Shown here: in pieces, positions 46,805 to 56,060 of the stretch
How the letters are laid out: every line of letters begins with the position of its first letter
Numbering within the stretch: position 1 is the first letter of the stretch
NCBI GenBank assembly: GCA_023150475.1
Contig: JAKLKU010000008.1
Coordinates: 124,001 to 188,000, forward strand
Direction of reading: 5' to 3'
Source: Planctomycetota bacterium
GTDB taxonomy: Bacteria; Planctomycetota; UBA1135; GCA-002686595
DNA: 64,000 nt
Position numbers and translations under genes: made by a program
Notes under the pieces: generated by a model
Seen by the model: only the letters and a program-made list of their open reading frames with translations
What the model was told of the DNA's origin: nothing
The model's database searches: none

Positions 46805-47358
46805 GGGATCCGCGTGGGCGCGGAAGGGTGGGGGATCGGAGGCGCGCGGAGTTCGTCCGCGCGCGAGCACCCAACCTTATCAGATCCCGCCGGCAGTTCC
46901 CGGCACGCATTCGCCCGGGCCGGACGCCCCTCTGGAGGGCACTTCGGCGCGTTCCTGCGCCTCGGGGGCGTGCCGAAGCGCGGTTTCGCGACTCGCCGCG
47001 CGCCGCGGGGGCGCCCGAAGGTCTGCGTCGCATGCTCCAGGGCCCGGCGGAGTCCGGGGGGCGAGCGGCGGCGGGTGCGCGGAGCCGCCGCGCGCCGCGG
47101 CCGTTGTGGAATCCTCGCCGATCGGGCAAAGTGGGGCTCGGCCGCGCCGCCCGCACCGGTTCGGGTGGTGGGCTGACGAACGATTGGAGAAGGGTTCGCG
47201 GCGAGGTCGGCCACGGCCGAGCCCTCGCGAAAGATCCTAACGGATACCTAACAGGTGTCCAGCCAGCCGGATCCGGGGGTGGCATCGAGCCGCCCCCGGT
47301 CACTTCAAGCCTCTGTCGTCCAAGGAGTTGCAACGCCGGTGGTCCGGCCGGAATCCGC
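46805..47358. other. 554-bp divergent intergenic region with a GC-rich hairpin
   Basis: It separates the zinc-ribbon gene from trmL. At 47273-47299 CCGGGGG-T-GGC pairs with GCC-G-CCCCCGG around ATCGA, a strong hairpin about 60 nt before the trmL start. The TCCTAACGGATACCTAAC stretch (47235-47252) is AT-rich for this window and could hold the promoter. I find no convincing ORF, tRNA, tmRNA or RNase P motif on either strand. Confidence 0.4.
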
Positions 47359-47922
47359 ATGGAGCTCGTGCTCGTCCACCCGGAGATTCCACACAACACC
47401 GGCTGCGCGGCGCGGCTCGCGGCGGCGCTCGGTCTGCGGCTGCACTTGGTCGAGCCCCTCGGGTTCTCGCTCGAGGACCGCTACCTGAAACGGGCCGGCC
47501 TCGACTATTGGCCGCTCGTCGAGTTGGTCGTCCACCGCGACTGGACCGCGCTCCTCGCCGAGCTGTCGCGCGCGGCGAGTCGGCCGGTCGCGGAACGGCT
47601 GCGCCTCTTCTCGGCGCGTGGCGGGACCTCGCTCTTCGCGACCGACTTCGCCGCGGATGACGTGTTGGTGTTCGGCTGCGAGTCGCGCGGTCTCCCGCCG
47701 GAGATCGTCCAGCCGTTCGCCGAGCGACGGGTCTACGTGCCGATCCGTCCGGCGGTGCGCAGTCTGAACCTCGCCAACGTGGTGTGCCTCGCGACCTACA
47801 CCGCGCTCGTGCGCGCCGGCGTCGCGTTGCCGGAGAACCACGGTGCGTACGAGCCACACCCTCGCGCGAACGAGAACGTCCTGCCGATCCAGCGCGCGCG
47901 TCGCTCGAACGTCGACGCGTGA
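47359..47922 (+). CDS. trmL: tRNA (cytidine(34)-2'-O)-methyltransferase TrmL
   Basis: SPOUT-family enzyme that methylates the ribose of the wobble base of tRNA-Leu. The 187-residue protein has 'ELVLVHPEIPHNTGCAARL' at the N-terminus, 'FGCESRGLPPE' and the SAM-binding knot 'IRPAVRSLNLANVVCLATY'. The start at 47359 fits the family, which opens with the 'hPEIPxNTG' strand. The frame extends upstream to 46828, but those residues are Arg/Pro-rich and not family-like. It is monocistronic as far as visible. Confidence 0.9.
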   Translation: MELVLVHPEIPHNTGCAARLAAALGLRLHLVEPLGFSLEDRYLKRAGLDYWPLVELVVHRDWTALLAELSRAASRPVAERLRLFSARGGTSLFATDFAADDVLVFGCESRGLPPEIVQPFAERRVYVPIRPAVRSLNLANVVCLATYTALVRAGVALPENHGAYEPHPRANENVLPIQRARRSNVDA

Positions 47923-48022
47923 GCGGTTCGGGTGCTCGATCTTTCGCGGTCCTCCGATGAACGGCGCAGAACGCGCCCCGGCGTTTCGCAGAGCGAACTC
48001 TGGCCGCATACGAACTGAGCGC

Positions 48023-48050
48023 TAGACTCCTCCGCTTTCATCCCTAGACT
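48023..48050 (+). promoter_or_regulatory. Two identical -10-like boxes before the respiratory operon
   Basis: TAGACT occurs at 48023-48028 and again at 48045-48050, in the 211-bp gap upstream of actA. Tandem copies suggest two start points or a duplicated control element. -35 matches are weak. Confidence 0.45.
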
Positions 48051-48133
48051 CCGCGCGTTCGAGTCCACCTCCGCGAGTCCGGCGAACGTCCGGCCTCGAC
48101 CGCGAGGCCGGCCCTCCCCGCGAACCCGGTCTA

Positions 48134-48784
48134 ATGGCGCAGATCTTCCACAAGAGTTTCAACAGCATCTCGAAGGCGAGCATCGTCGCCGGCGGCCTCG
48201 TGGCTGCGACGTTGCTGACGTTGGTGGCGACCGCGAACACCAGCGCGTGGATCACGGCCGTCGGCGAAGCGCGGGAGCAGACGCCCCCGTTCAGCCACAA
48301 GCACCACGTCGCCGGCCTCGGCATCGACTGCCGCTACTGCCACACGACCGTGGAGGAAGCCGGCTTCGCCGGCATCCCTGCGACCAAGACGTGCATGACG
48401 TGCCACTCGCAGGTGTGGACCGACGCGCCGATCCTCGAGCCCGTCCGCGAGAGCTTCCGGACCGACAAGCCGCTCGAGTGGCTGCGCGTCCACGACCTGC
48501 CGGACTTCGTCTACTTCGACCACTCGATCCACGTCGCGAAGGGCGTCGGTTGCTCGACCTGCCACGGGCAGGTCGACCAGATGCCGCTGATGTGGAAGGA
48601 GAACACGTTGAACATGGCCTGGTGCCTCTCTTGCCACCGGGATCCTGCGCAGTTCGTCCGTCCGAAGGACAAGGTCTTCGACATGACGTGGACGCCGCCC
48701 GCCAACCAACGTGAGCAAGGCGAGGCGCTGATGCAGGAGTACCACATCACCAGCAAGACGAACTGCGGAGTCTGCCACCGATGA
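48134..48784 (+). CDS. actA: Alternative complex III subunit A, pentaheme cytochrome c
   Basis: Electron-transfer subunit of alternative complex III, a quinol:cytochrome c oxidoreductase. The 216-residue protein has one N-terminal helix ('IVAGGLVAATLLTLVATA') as membrane anchor and five CxxCH sites: 66-70, 87-91, 140-144, 164-168 and 211-215. This five-heme count and the length agree with ActA from Rhodothermus and Flavobacterium. It is the first gene of the act-cox operon. Its stop overlaps the actB start in ATGA. Confidence 0.93.
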   Translation: MAQIFHKSFNSISKASIVAGGLVAATLLTLVATANTSAWITAVGEAREQTPPFSHKHHVAGLGIDCRYCHTTVEEAGFAGIPATKTCMTCHSQVWTDAPILEPVRESFRTDKPLEWLRVHDLPDFVYFDHSIHVAKGVGCSTCHGQVDQMPLMWKENTLNMAWCLSCHRDPAQFVRPKDKVFDMTWTPPANQREQGEALMQEYHITSKTNCGVCHR

Positions 48785-51700
48785 CGTCACGCGACGTGTC
48801 CCCGACGAGCCCCCACGTGGACGCGCAGCGCGAGCACAGCACTGAGACGATCAGCGCCGCGCGCCCGACCCTCTGGAAGAGCCTCGAAGACGTCACGCCG
48901 CAGCGTGCCGAAGTCTCCACGGCGCCCGCGGCCGTGCGCGACTACGCCGAGCGGCAGTTCCCTTCGCTCTTCGCTCCTCTCTCCGATCCCTTCGCGCGTC
49001 GTGACGTGTTGAAGGTGCTCGGTGCTTCGGTCGCACTCGCCGGCTTCACGGCGTGCACACGCCAGCCCGACGAGAAGATCCTGCCCTACGGCAAGTCGCC
49101 GGAAGCGTTGGTGCCCGGCAAGCCGCTCTACTACGCGTCCGCGATGCCGTGGTCGAGCGGCGCGCTCGGTGTGCTCGTCGAGAGCCACATGGGGCGCCCG
49201 ACGAAGATCGAAGGCAACGACAAACATCCGTCGAGCCTCGGCGCGACCGATTGCTTCACGCAGGCCTCGGTGCTCGGTCTCTACGATCCCGACCGTTCGA
49301 CGACCGTCACGCGCGCGGGCCGCATCGCGACGTGGAACGACTTCCTCACGGATCTCACGGCGCAGATCTCCGCGCAAACCGGCAAACAAGGCGCCGGGCT
49401 GCGCCTGCTGACGAACACCGTGGTGTCGCCGACGCTCGCCGCTCGGTTGCAGGCGGTGCTCGCCGCGCACCCGAACGCGAAGTGGATCCAGTACGAACCG
49501 GTCCATCGTGACCAAGCTCGCGCCGGCGCGCTCGCTGCGTTCGGCGAAGACGTCGTCGCGCGCCCCGACTTCGCCAAGGCGAAGATCGTCGTCGCGCTCG
49601 AAGGCGACTTCCTCGGCAACGGTCCGGCGAGCGTCGCGACGACCCGCGAGTTCGCGAAGGCGCGGCGCGCGCGCAAGGCGCACGCGACGATCAACCGCTT
49701 GTACGCGGCCGAGTCCTCGATGTCGCTCACCGGCGCGATGGCCGATCGCTACGTCGCCGTCCGTCCGAGCGAACTCGTCGCACTCGCGGCCGAGCTCGCG
49801 AAGGCCGTCGGCGCGTCGTTCGGCGGCGCGGCCGGCACTCCGAGCGCCAAGGCGAGCGAGTGGGCGAAGGCCGCCGCCGCCGATCTCGTCGCGCACAAGG
49901 GCGAGTGCGTCGTGGTCGCGGGTGACGCGGCTCCCGCCGACGTGCACGCGCTCGTGCATGCGCTGAACGCGGCGCTCGGCAACGTCGGCAAGACGGTGAG
50001 CTACGTCGAGCCCGCCGCGCTGGTGTCGAGCGATCAAACGGCCGAACTGCGCCAGCTCGCGACCGACATGACGAATGGCGCGGTCGAAGCGCTCGTGATG
50101 ATCGGCGTGAACCCGGTCTACGACGCGCCGGCCGATCTCGGGTTCGCCGCGGCGCTCGCGAAGGTCGCGTGGACCGCGCACCACGGTCTCTACCAAGACG
50201 AGACCGCGGAGCTCTGCCTCTGGCACGTCAACGACGCGCACTACCTCGAAGCCTGGGGCGACGCGCGTTCGGCGGACGGCTCCGTCTCGATCGTGCAGCC
50301 GCTGATCGCGCCGCTCTACGGCGGCAAGAGCGCGCTCGAGCTCGTCAACGCGTTGCTCGGCAAGGGTGGTCTCACCGGATACGAAGCGCTGCGCGAGCAG
50401 TGGCAAGCGACGCTCGGCGCGGACGGGTTCGAAGCGAAGTGGCGTTCCGCCGTCCACGACGGACTGCTGCCGACGCCTGCGTTCGCGGCCAAGACTCCGA
50501 GCTTGCGTTCGTTCTCGATCGCCGCGCAGAACGCGAACGGCATGGAGCTCGTCTTCCGCGCCGACGACTCCGCGTTCGACGGCCGCTTCGCGAACAACGC
50601 GTGGCTGCAGGAACTGCCGCGGCCCCTGACGAAGCTCGTCTGGGACAACGCTGCTCTGGTGAGCCTCGCGACGGCGACGCGCCTCGGCGTCACGAACGGC
50701 GACATGCTCGAGCTCTCGCTCGGCGGGCGTTCGGTGCGTGTGCCGGTGTGGGTCACGCCGGGCCAGGCCGACGAGTGCGTCACGGTGCAACTCGGCTACG
50801 GCCGTCGTCGCGCCGGCTCGGTCGGCAACGGAGTCGGCGTCGACGTCTACCCGTTGCGCGGCTCCGCCGGTCAGTGGGCGGCGAGTGGGCTCGCGGTCGC
50901 GAAGACCGGCGAGACGTACCAGCTCGTCAGCGCCCAGAAGCACCACTCGATGGAGAACCGCGACCTCGTGCGCGTGCGCGAGTCCGGCAACCTCGAAGGT
51001 CACGCGGGCCATGGCGCGCACGGCGAACATCCGACCGTCTGGACGCCGTACGAGTACAAGGGCAACGCGTGGGCGCTGGTGATCGACCTCGCCGCGTGCA
51101 CCGGTTGCAACGCGTGCACGATCGCGTGCCAAGCGGAGAACAACATCCCGGTCGTCGGCAAGTCGCAGGTCGCGAACACGCGCGAGATGCACTGGATCCG
51201 ACTCGATCGTTACTTCGAAGGCGACGACTTCGACACGGCGCGCGTGCGCTTCCAGCCGGTGCCGTGCATGCACTGCGAGAACGCGCCGTGCGAAGTGGTG
51301 TGCCCGGTCGGCGCGACCACGCACGGCGACGAGGGCCTGAACGAGATGGTCTACAACCGTTGCGTCGGCACTCGCTACTGCTTGAACAACTGCCCGTACA
51401 AGGTGCGGCGGTTCAACTTCCTGCTCTATCAGGACTTCGTCACCGAGTCGGTGAAGTTGCAGCGCAACCCCGACGTCTCCGTCCGCTCTCGTGGCGTGAT
51501 GGAGAAGTGCACGTACTGCATCCAACGCATCAATCAAGCGCGCATCCAAGCCGGGCGCGAAGGCAACCGGCCGATCGCCGACGGCGAAATCGTCACGGCG
51601 TGCCAAACCGTCTGCCCGGCCGAAGCGATCGTCTTCGGCGACAAGAACGATCCGAAGAGCAAGGTGTCCGCGTGGCGCGCCGAGCCGCACCACTACGGCA

Positions 51701-51852
51701 TCCTCGAGGACGTCAACACCAAGCCGCGCACGACCTACCTCGCGAAGGTCGAGAACACCGGCGAAGTCCACGGCGCCGCCCACGGCGCGGATCTCCACGA
51801 CGGCGCGAGCGGCGCCGGTACCCACGGCGGCGCGGGCGCCGCCGGTCATTGA
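48781..51852 (+). CDS. actB: Alternative complex III subunit B, molybdopterin-like plus Fe-S protein
   Basis: A 1023-residue periplasmic subunit that fuses a molybdopterin-oxidoreductase-like region lacking the cofactor with a ferredoxin domain. A Tat signal 'RRDVLKVLGASVALAGFTAC' near residue 73 ends in a lipobox-like Cys. The ferredoxin part (~760-980) has 'CTGCNACTIAC' (C773, C776, C779, C783), 'CMHCENAPCEVVC', 'CVGTRYCLNNCPYKVRRFNF' and a C-terminal 'CQTVCP'. The Thr in 'CVGTRYC' replaces a cysteine and marks the 3Fe-4S cluster known in this complex; the others are 4Fe-4S. A Gly/His/Ala-rich tail ends the protein. It overlaps actA and lies 10 bp before actC. Confidence 0.93.
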   Translation: MTSRDVSPTSPHVDAQREHSTETISAARPTLWKSLEDVTPQRAEVSTAPAAVRDYAERQFPSLFAPLSDPFARRDVLKVLGASVALAGFTACTRQPDEKILPYGKSPEALVPGKPLYYASAMPWSSGALGVLVESHMGRPTKIEGNDKHPSSLGATDCFTQASVLGLYDPDRSTTVTRAGRIATWNDFLTDLTAQISAQTGKQGAGLRLLTNTVVSPTLAARLQAVLAAHPNAKWIQYEPVHRDQARAGALAAFGEDVVARPDFAKAKIVVALEGDFLGNGPASVATTREFAKARRARKAHATINRLYAAESSMSLTGAMADRYVAVRPSELVALAAELAKAVGASFGGAAGTPSAKASEWAKAAAADLVAHKGECVVVAGDAAPADVHALVHALNAALGNVGKTVSYVEPAALVSSDQTAELRQLATDMTNGAVEALVMIGVNPVYDAPADLGFAAALAKVAWTAHHGLYQDETAELCLWHVNDAHYLEAWGDARSADGSVSIVQPLIAPLYGGKSALELVNALLGKGGLTGYEALREQWQATLGADGFEAKWRSAVHDGLLPTPAFAAKTPSLRSFSIAAQNANGMELVFRADDSAFDGRFANNAWLQELPRPLTKLVWDNAALVSLATATRLGVTNGDMLELSLGGRSVRVPVWVTPGQADECVTVQLGYGRRRAGSVGNGVGVDVYPLRGSAGQWAASGLAVAKTGETYQLVSAQKHHSMENRDLVRVRESGNLEGHAGHGAHGEHPTVWTPYEYKGNAWALVIDLAACTGCNACTIACQAENNIPVVGKSQVANTREMHWIRLDRYFEGDDFDTARVRFQPVPCMHCENAPCEVVCPVGATTHGDEGLNEMVYNRCVGTRYCLNNCPYKVRRFNFLLYQDFVTESVKLQRNPDVSVRSRGVMEKCTYCIQRINQARIQAGREGNRPIADGEIVTACQTVCPAEAIVFGDKNDPKSKVSAWRAEPHHYGILEDVNTKPRTTYLAKVENTGEVHGAAHGADLHDGASGAGTHGGAGAAGH

Positions 51853-51862
51853 GGCCTGCTCC

Positions 51863-53311
51863 ATGGAAGCGACCAAGGACGCCGCGGTGCACGAGCACCA
51901 CGCTCTCGCGGGAGACCGCAAGGACCTGCCGGTCATCGGACCGGGTCACACGCTCTCGTCGATCACCGACAAGATCACTTCGATCGTGCTGCGTCGCGAC
52001 ACGCCGCTCGCGTGGGCGGCGAGCCTCGCGGTCGCGTCGACGGGCCTCTTCTTCCTCGTGGTCTCGGTCGCCTGGCTCTTGATCAAGGGCACGGGCGTCT
52101 GGGGTATCAACAACGAGATCGGTTGGGGCTTCGCGATCATCAACTTCGTGTGGTGGATCGGCATCGGCCACGCCGGCACGCTGATCTCGGCGATCCTCCT
52201 GCTGCTGAACCAGCAGTGGCGCACGTCGATCAACCGCGCCGCGGAAGCGATGACGCTCTTCGCCGTCGCGTGCGCGGGCATGTTCCCGCTGCTGCACGTC
52301 GGTCGTCCCTGGCTCGCGTTCTGGCTCTTCCCGGTGCCGAACACGATGGGCGTGTGGCCGCAGTTCAGGAGCCCGCTGCTCTGGGACGTGTTCGCGGTCT
52401 CGACGTACGCGACGGTCTCGGCGCTCTTCTGGTTCACCGGTCTCATCCCGGACCTCGCGACGCTCCGCGATCAAGCGAAGCACATCTGGGCGAAGCGCAT
52501 CTTCGGGATGCTCGCGCTCGGTTGGCGCGGCGCGGCGAAACACTGGGAGCGCTACGAGATCGCGTACCTGATCCTCGCGGGTCTCTCGACGCCGCTCGTC
52601 GTCTCCGTGCACACGGTGGTGTCCTTCGACTTCGCCGTGAGCATCGTGCCCGGTTGGCACGCGACGATCTTGCCGCCGTACTTCGTCGCGGGCGCCATCT
52701 ACTCGGGCTTCGCGATGGTGCTCACGCTGATGATCCCGCTGCGCTCGGTGTACGGGCTCAAGGACTTCATCACCGATCGACACCTGAACAACATGGCGAA
52801 AGTCATGTTGGCGACGGGCCTGATCGTCGCCTACGGCTACGTGATGGAGGCGTTCTACGCCTGGTACTCCGGCTCGCAGTGGGAACTCGCGATGATCAAC
52901 AATCGCATGTTCGGCGACGCCTGGAAGTCGTACTGGGCGCTGATCCTCTTCAACGTCGCGATCCCGCAGTTGCTCTGGTTCAAGAGCGTGCGTCTGAACC
53001 CGTTCGTGCTGTTCTGGATCTCGATCGTCGTCAACATCGGCATGTGGCTCGAGCGCTACGTGATCGTCGTGACGAGCCTCGAGCGCGACTTCATGCCGTC
53101 CGCGTGGGCCGACTACTACCCGACCAAGTGGGACGTGATGCTCTACGTCGGCACCATCGGGTTCTTCTTCTTCGCGTTCTTCCTCTTCATCCGCTTCCTG
53201 CCGGTGATCGCGGTCTTCGAGATGCGCTCGCTGGTGCCCGCGCGTGATCCGTCCGCGCGCAAGGGAGCGGCGACGAGCTCCACTGCCAACACGGAAGGAG
53301 CGCACGGCTGA
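51863..53311 (+). CDS. actC: Alternative complex III subunit C, NrfD/PsrC-type quinol-binding membrane protein
   Basis: A 482-residue polytopic protein with about ten helices. It is the NrfD-like quinone-binding subunit of the complex. Recognisable segments include 'GYGVWGINNEIGWGF'-type loops, 'WWIGIGHAGTLISAILLLLN', 'LHVGRPWLAFWLFPVPN' and 'SVDFAVSIVPGWHATILPPYF'-like stretches (here 'SFDFAVSIVPGWHATI'). It overlaps the next gene by one base (TGATG), as usual in this operon. Confidence 0.92.
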   Translation: MEATKDAAVHEHHALAGDRKDLPVIGPGHTLSSITDKITSIVLRRDTPLAWAASLAVASTGLFFLVVSVAWLLIKGTGVWGINNEIGWGFAIINFVWWIGIGHAGTLISAILLLLNQQWRTSINRAAEAMTLFAVACAGMFPLLHVGRPWLAFWLFPVPNTMGVWPQFRSPLLWDVFAVSTYATVSALFWFTGLIPDLATLRDQAKHIWAKRIFGMLALGWRGAAKHWERYEIAYLILAGLSTPLVVSVHTVVSFDFAVSIVPGWHATILPPYFVAGAIYSGFAMVLTLMIPLRSVYGLKDFITDRHLNNMAKVMLATGLIVAYGYVMEAFYAWYSGSQWELAMINNRMFGDAWKSYWALILFNVAIPQLLWFKSVRLNPFVLFWISIVVNIGMWLERYVIVVTSLERDFMPSAWADYYPTKWDVMLYVGTIGFFFFAFFLFIRFLPVIAVFEMRSLVPARDPSARKGAATSSTANTEGAHG

Positions 53312-53850
53312 TGCAACACGAGACTCCGACGCTCTACGGCGTGCTCGCCGAGTTCGCTTCCGCCGACGAACTGGTCGCGGCGTGCAAGCGCGTGAAAGCG
53401 GCCGGCTACGAGAAGGTCGAGGCCTACTCGCCGCTGCCCCTGCACGAGGTCAACCACGCGCTCGGTCACACGAGCAAGTTGTCCTCGCTGATCTTCTGCG
53501 GCGGTCTGACCGGCGCGTTGACCGGCTTCGGCATGCAGACGTACATCTCGGTGTTCGACTACCCGATGAACATCGGCGGCCGGCCGTACTTCTCCTGGCC
53601 GTCCTTCATCGTCATCACGTTCGAGATGACGGTGCTCTTCTCGGCCCTGACCGCCGTGATCGGCATGATCGCGCTCAACGGTCTGCCGCAGCCCTACCAC
53701 CCGCTGTTCAACTCGGCGGCGTTCGAGCGTGCGAGCCGCAATCGCTTCTTCCTCTGCATCGAAGCCGACGATCCGCGCTTCGACCTCGCGGAAGCGAAGA
53801 AGGTGCTCGCGTCCACCCAGCCGCTCCTCGTCGAGGAGGTCCCTCACTGA
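53311..53850 (+). CDS. actD: Alternative complex III subunit D (DUF3341)
   Basis: A 179-residue protein with two membrane helices ('SLIFCGGLTGALTGFGMQTY', 'FEMTVLFSALTAVIGMIAL'), a hydrophilic N-terminus and a C-terminus ending in a short helix. Length, gene order and the 'YGVLAEFASADELVAACKRV' start match DUF3341 ActD. It begins inside the actC stop and its own stop overlaps actE (TGATG). Confidence 0.92.
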   Translation: MQHETPTLYGVLAEFASADELVAACKRVKAAGYEKVEAYSPLPLHEVNHALGHTSKLSSLIFCGGLTGALTGFGMQTYISVFDYPMNIGGRPYFSWPSFIVITFEMTVLFSALTAVIGMIALNGLPQPYHPLFNSAAFERASRNRFFLCIEADDPRFDLAEAKKVLASTQPLLVEEVPH

Positions 53851-54425
53851 TGCGCGCCCTGTTCCTCACGGTGTTCGCGTGCGCGTTCGCGGCGGCCGGT
53901 TGCCGCCAGGACATGCACGACCAACCCAAGCTGCGCGGCATGCGCGGCTCCGCGTTCTTCGCCGACGGCCGCGGCGTGCGGCCGATCGTGCCCGGCACGG
54001 TCGCGCGCGGTCACCTCAACGAAGACGAGTTGCTCCACACGGGCAAGGTCGACGGCAAGCTCGCGGACGTCTTCCCGTTCGAGATCACGCGCTCCGACCT
54101 CGAGCGCGGCAAGGAGCGCTACGAGATCTACTGCACGCCGTGCCACGACCGCACGGGCACCGGCAACGGAATGATCGTGCAGCGCGGCATGAAGCGGCCG
54201 CCCTCGTACCACATCCAACGCCTGCGCGATCAACCGCCGGGCTACTTCTTCGACGTGATGACCAACGGCTTCGGAGCGATGTACGACTACTCCGACCGCA
54301 TCAAGCCCGAGGATCGCTGGCGGATCGCCGCCTACATCCGCGTGCTGCAGCTCTCGCAGAACGGCACGCTCGCCGACGTACCGCCGGCCGAGCGCACCGT
54401 CCTCGAGAAGGAGCAAGCTCAATGA
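53850..54425 (+). CDS. actE: Alternative complex III subunit E, monoheme cytochrome c lipoprotein
   Basis: A 191-residue protein with a signal ending in A-A-G-C (C18), which looks like a lipobox with Ala at -3. A single heme site C95-x-x-C-H99 ('YCTPCHDR') and 'GNGMIVQRG' supply the axial ligands. It passes electrons from the complex to the oxidase. Strong GAGGAGGT Shine-Dalgarno upstream. The stop overlaps actF by four bases (ATGA). Confidence 0.92.
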   Translation: MRALFLTVFACAFAAAGCRQDMHDQPKLRGMRGSAFFADGRGVRPIVPGTVARGHLNEDELLHTGKVDGKLADVFPFEITRSDLERGKERYEIYCTPCHDRTGTGNGMIVQRGMKRPPSYHIQRLRDQPPGYFFDVMTNGFGAMYDYSDRIKPEDRWRIAAYIRVLQLSQNGTLADVPPAERTVLEKEQAQ

Positions 54426-55624
54426 CCGCGCTCAATAGCGACGCGCTGCGCGCCCGCATCGACGGCGTGCAGAAGCTCGCGCTCGGCGTCGGCGTCCTCG
54501 GCGCGATCGGCGCCGGCGTCGGCTGGTCACAGGACGCGACGGAGTTCTTCCGTTCGTACCTGTTCTCGTTCCTGTTCTGGATGGCGTTTCCGCTGGGCTG
54601 CCTCGGCCTGACGCTGGTCCACACGTTGACCGGCGGCAACTGGGGCATCGCCGCGCGCCGCGTGCTGCACGCCGGCATGCGCACGCTGCCGCTGACCGCG
54701 CTCTTCTTCATCGTGGTCGGCGTCGGGCTCCACCAGCTCTACGAGTGGTCGCACGCGGACGTCGTCGCGGCGGACCCGATCCTCCAGCACAAGTCGAAGT
54801 ACCTGAACACGACCGAGTTCCACGGCTTCTACGGCCGCGCGGTCTTCTACTTCCTGTTCTGGATCGGCTACGCCTACATGCTCTCGGCGCGGCACGATCA
54901 TTACGAGCGCACGCGCGACGAGAAGTACGCCGCGACGACGCGCAACCTCGCCGGCATCGGCACGTTGCTCTTCGTGCTCACCGTGACCTTCGCGGTCACC
55001 GACTGGGCGATGTCGCTCGAGCCGCACTGGTTCTCGACGATCTACGGCGTGATGTTCATCGTCGGCCAGGGTCTGTCGACGCTGGCCTTCACGATCGTGA
55101 TGAGCGCGTGGCTCGCGAAGAGCGCGCCGTACTCCGCGATCATGCAGGCGAAGCGCTATCACGACCTCGGCAAGCTGATGTTCGCGTTCACGCTGCTCTG
55201 GGGCTACGTGACGCTCGCCCAGTTCCTGATCATCTGGTCGGCGAACCTGCCGGAAGAGACGCCGTGGTACCTGCACCGCGGCTACACGAGCTGGCGCACG
55301 ATCCTCGTCGCGCTGCTCTCGCTGCACTTCGCGCTGCCGTTCCTGATCCTGCTCTCTCGCAAGGTGAAGCAGAACCCGGCGCTGGTGTCGAAGATCGCGC
55401 TCTTCATCCTCGTGATGCGCTTCGTGGACATGAGCTGGATCATCATCCCCGCGTTCCACCAAGAGGGCTTCCACTTCCACTGGCTCTACCTCGCGACGCC
55501 GGCGGCGATGGGGGGCCTGTGGGTCGCGTTCTTCATGCAGCAGTTGAAGGGTCGTCTCGCGAGCGCGCCCGCCGACTCCTACCTCGAGCGCGCTCTCGAA
55601 GTCGCGCCTTCGCACGGACACTGA
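54422..55624 (+). CDS. actF: Alternative complex III subunit F, NrfD-like membrane protein
   Basis: A 400-residue polytopic protein with about ten helices, a shorter paralogue of ActC. Markers are 'EFHGFYGRAVFYFLFWIGYA', 'TFAVTDWAMSLEPHWFSTIYG' and 'GYVTLAQFLIIWSANLPEETPWYLHR', shared by ActF proteins. Starts in the ATGA overlap with actE. A 3-bp gap separates it from the next small gene. Confidence 0.92.
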   Translation: MTALNSDALRARIDGVQKLALGVGVLGAIGAGVGWSQDATEFFRSYLFSFLFWMAFPLGCLGLTLVHTLTGGNWGIAARRVLHAGMRTLPLTALFFIVVGVGLHQLYEWSHADVVAADPILQHKSKYLNTTEFHGFYGRAVFYFLFWIGYAYMLSARHDHYERTRDEKYAATTRNLAGIGTLLFVLTVTFAVTDWAMSLEPHWFSTIYGVMFIVGQGLSTLAFTIVMSAWLAKSAPYSAIMQAKRYHDLGKLMFAFTLLWGYVTLAQFLIIWSANLPEETPWYLHRGYTSWRTILVALLSLHFALPFLILLSRKVKQNPALVSKIALFILVMRFVDMSWIIIPAFHQEGFHFHWLYLATPAAMGGLWVAFFMQQLKGRLASAPADSYLERALEVAPSHGH

Positions 55625-55627
55625 GCC

Positions 55628-56044
55628 ATGTCGACGCATTCTCCGACGACCCACTCCGCTTCGCATGCGGGCGCGCACGCCGCCGCGGTCGCGGCCGGCT
55701 ACGAGAAGGAAGATCCGAAGGTCCAGCCGATCGTGATCTTCACGGTGCTGCTGACGATCTCCCTGGTGGTCACCTTCTACGGCATGAAGTGGACCAACGA
55801 CGCGTACATGCACGCCGAGACGTCGAAGGACGCCGGCCTCCATCCGCTCGCCGCCGCGCAAGCCGAACCGCCGGCGCCGCGTCTGCAGGCGCAGCCGAAC
55901 GCCGAGTGGAAGAGCTTCAAGGCCGAGCAAGACGCCGCCGTGTCGCGCTACCGCTGGATCGATCGTTCGAACGGCGTCGTGCAGTTGCCGGTCGAGCGCG
56001 CGCTCGAACTCGTCTCCGAACGCGGGCTCCCGCACCGCAAGTGA
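55628..56044 (+). CDS. Small single-helix protein of the act-cox operon
   Basis: A 138-residue protein with a His/Ala-rich N-terminus, one membrane helix (about 34-54, 'PIVIFTVLLTISLVVTFYGM'), a Pro/Ala linker and a C-terminal domain with 'YRWIDRSNGVVQLPVERALE'. I recognise this last segment as typical of small proteins accompanying alternative complex III clusters, but no function is known to me. It may be an assembly factor or accessory subunit. It lies 3 bp after actF and 16 bp before sco. Confidence 0.7.
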   Translation: MSTHSPTTHSASHAGAHAAAVAAGYEKEDPKVQPIVIFTVLLTISLVVTFYGMKWTNDAYMHAETSKDAGLHPLAAAQAEPPAPRLQAQPNAEWKSFKAEQDAAVSRYRWIDRSNGVVQLPVERALELVSERGLPHRK

Positions 56045-56060
56045 TCGCGTCGAGCGCACG

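Noticed and set aside
48787..51936. Long minus-strand frame opposite actB
   Set aside because: No recognisable domains. ActB on the plus strand has all Fe-S motifs and fits the operon.
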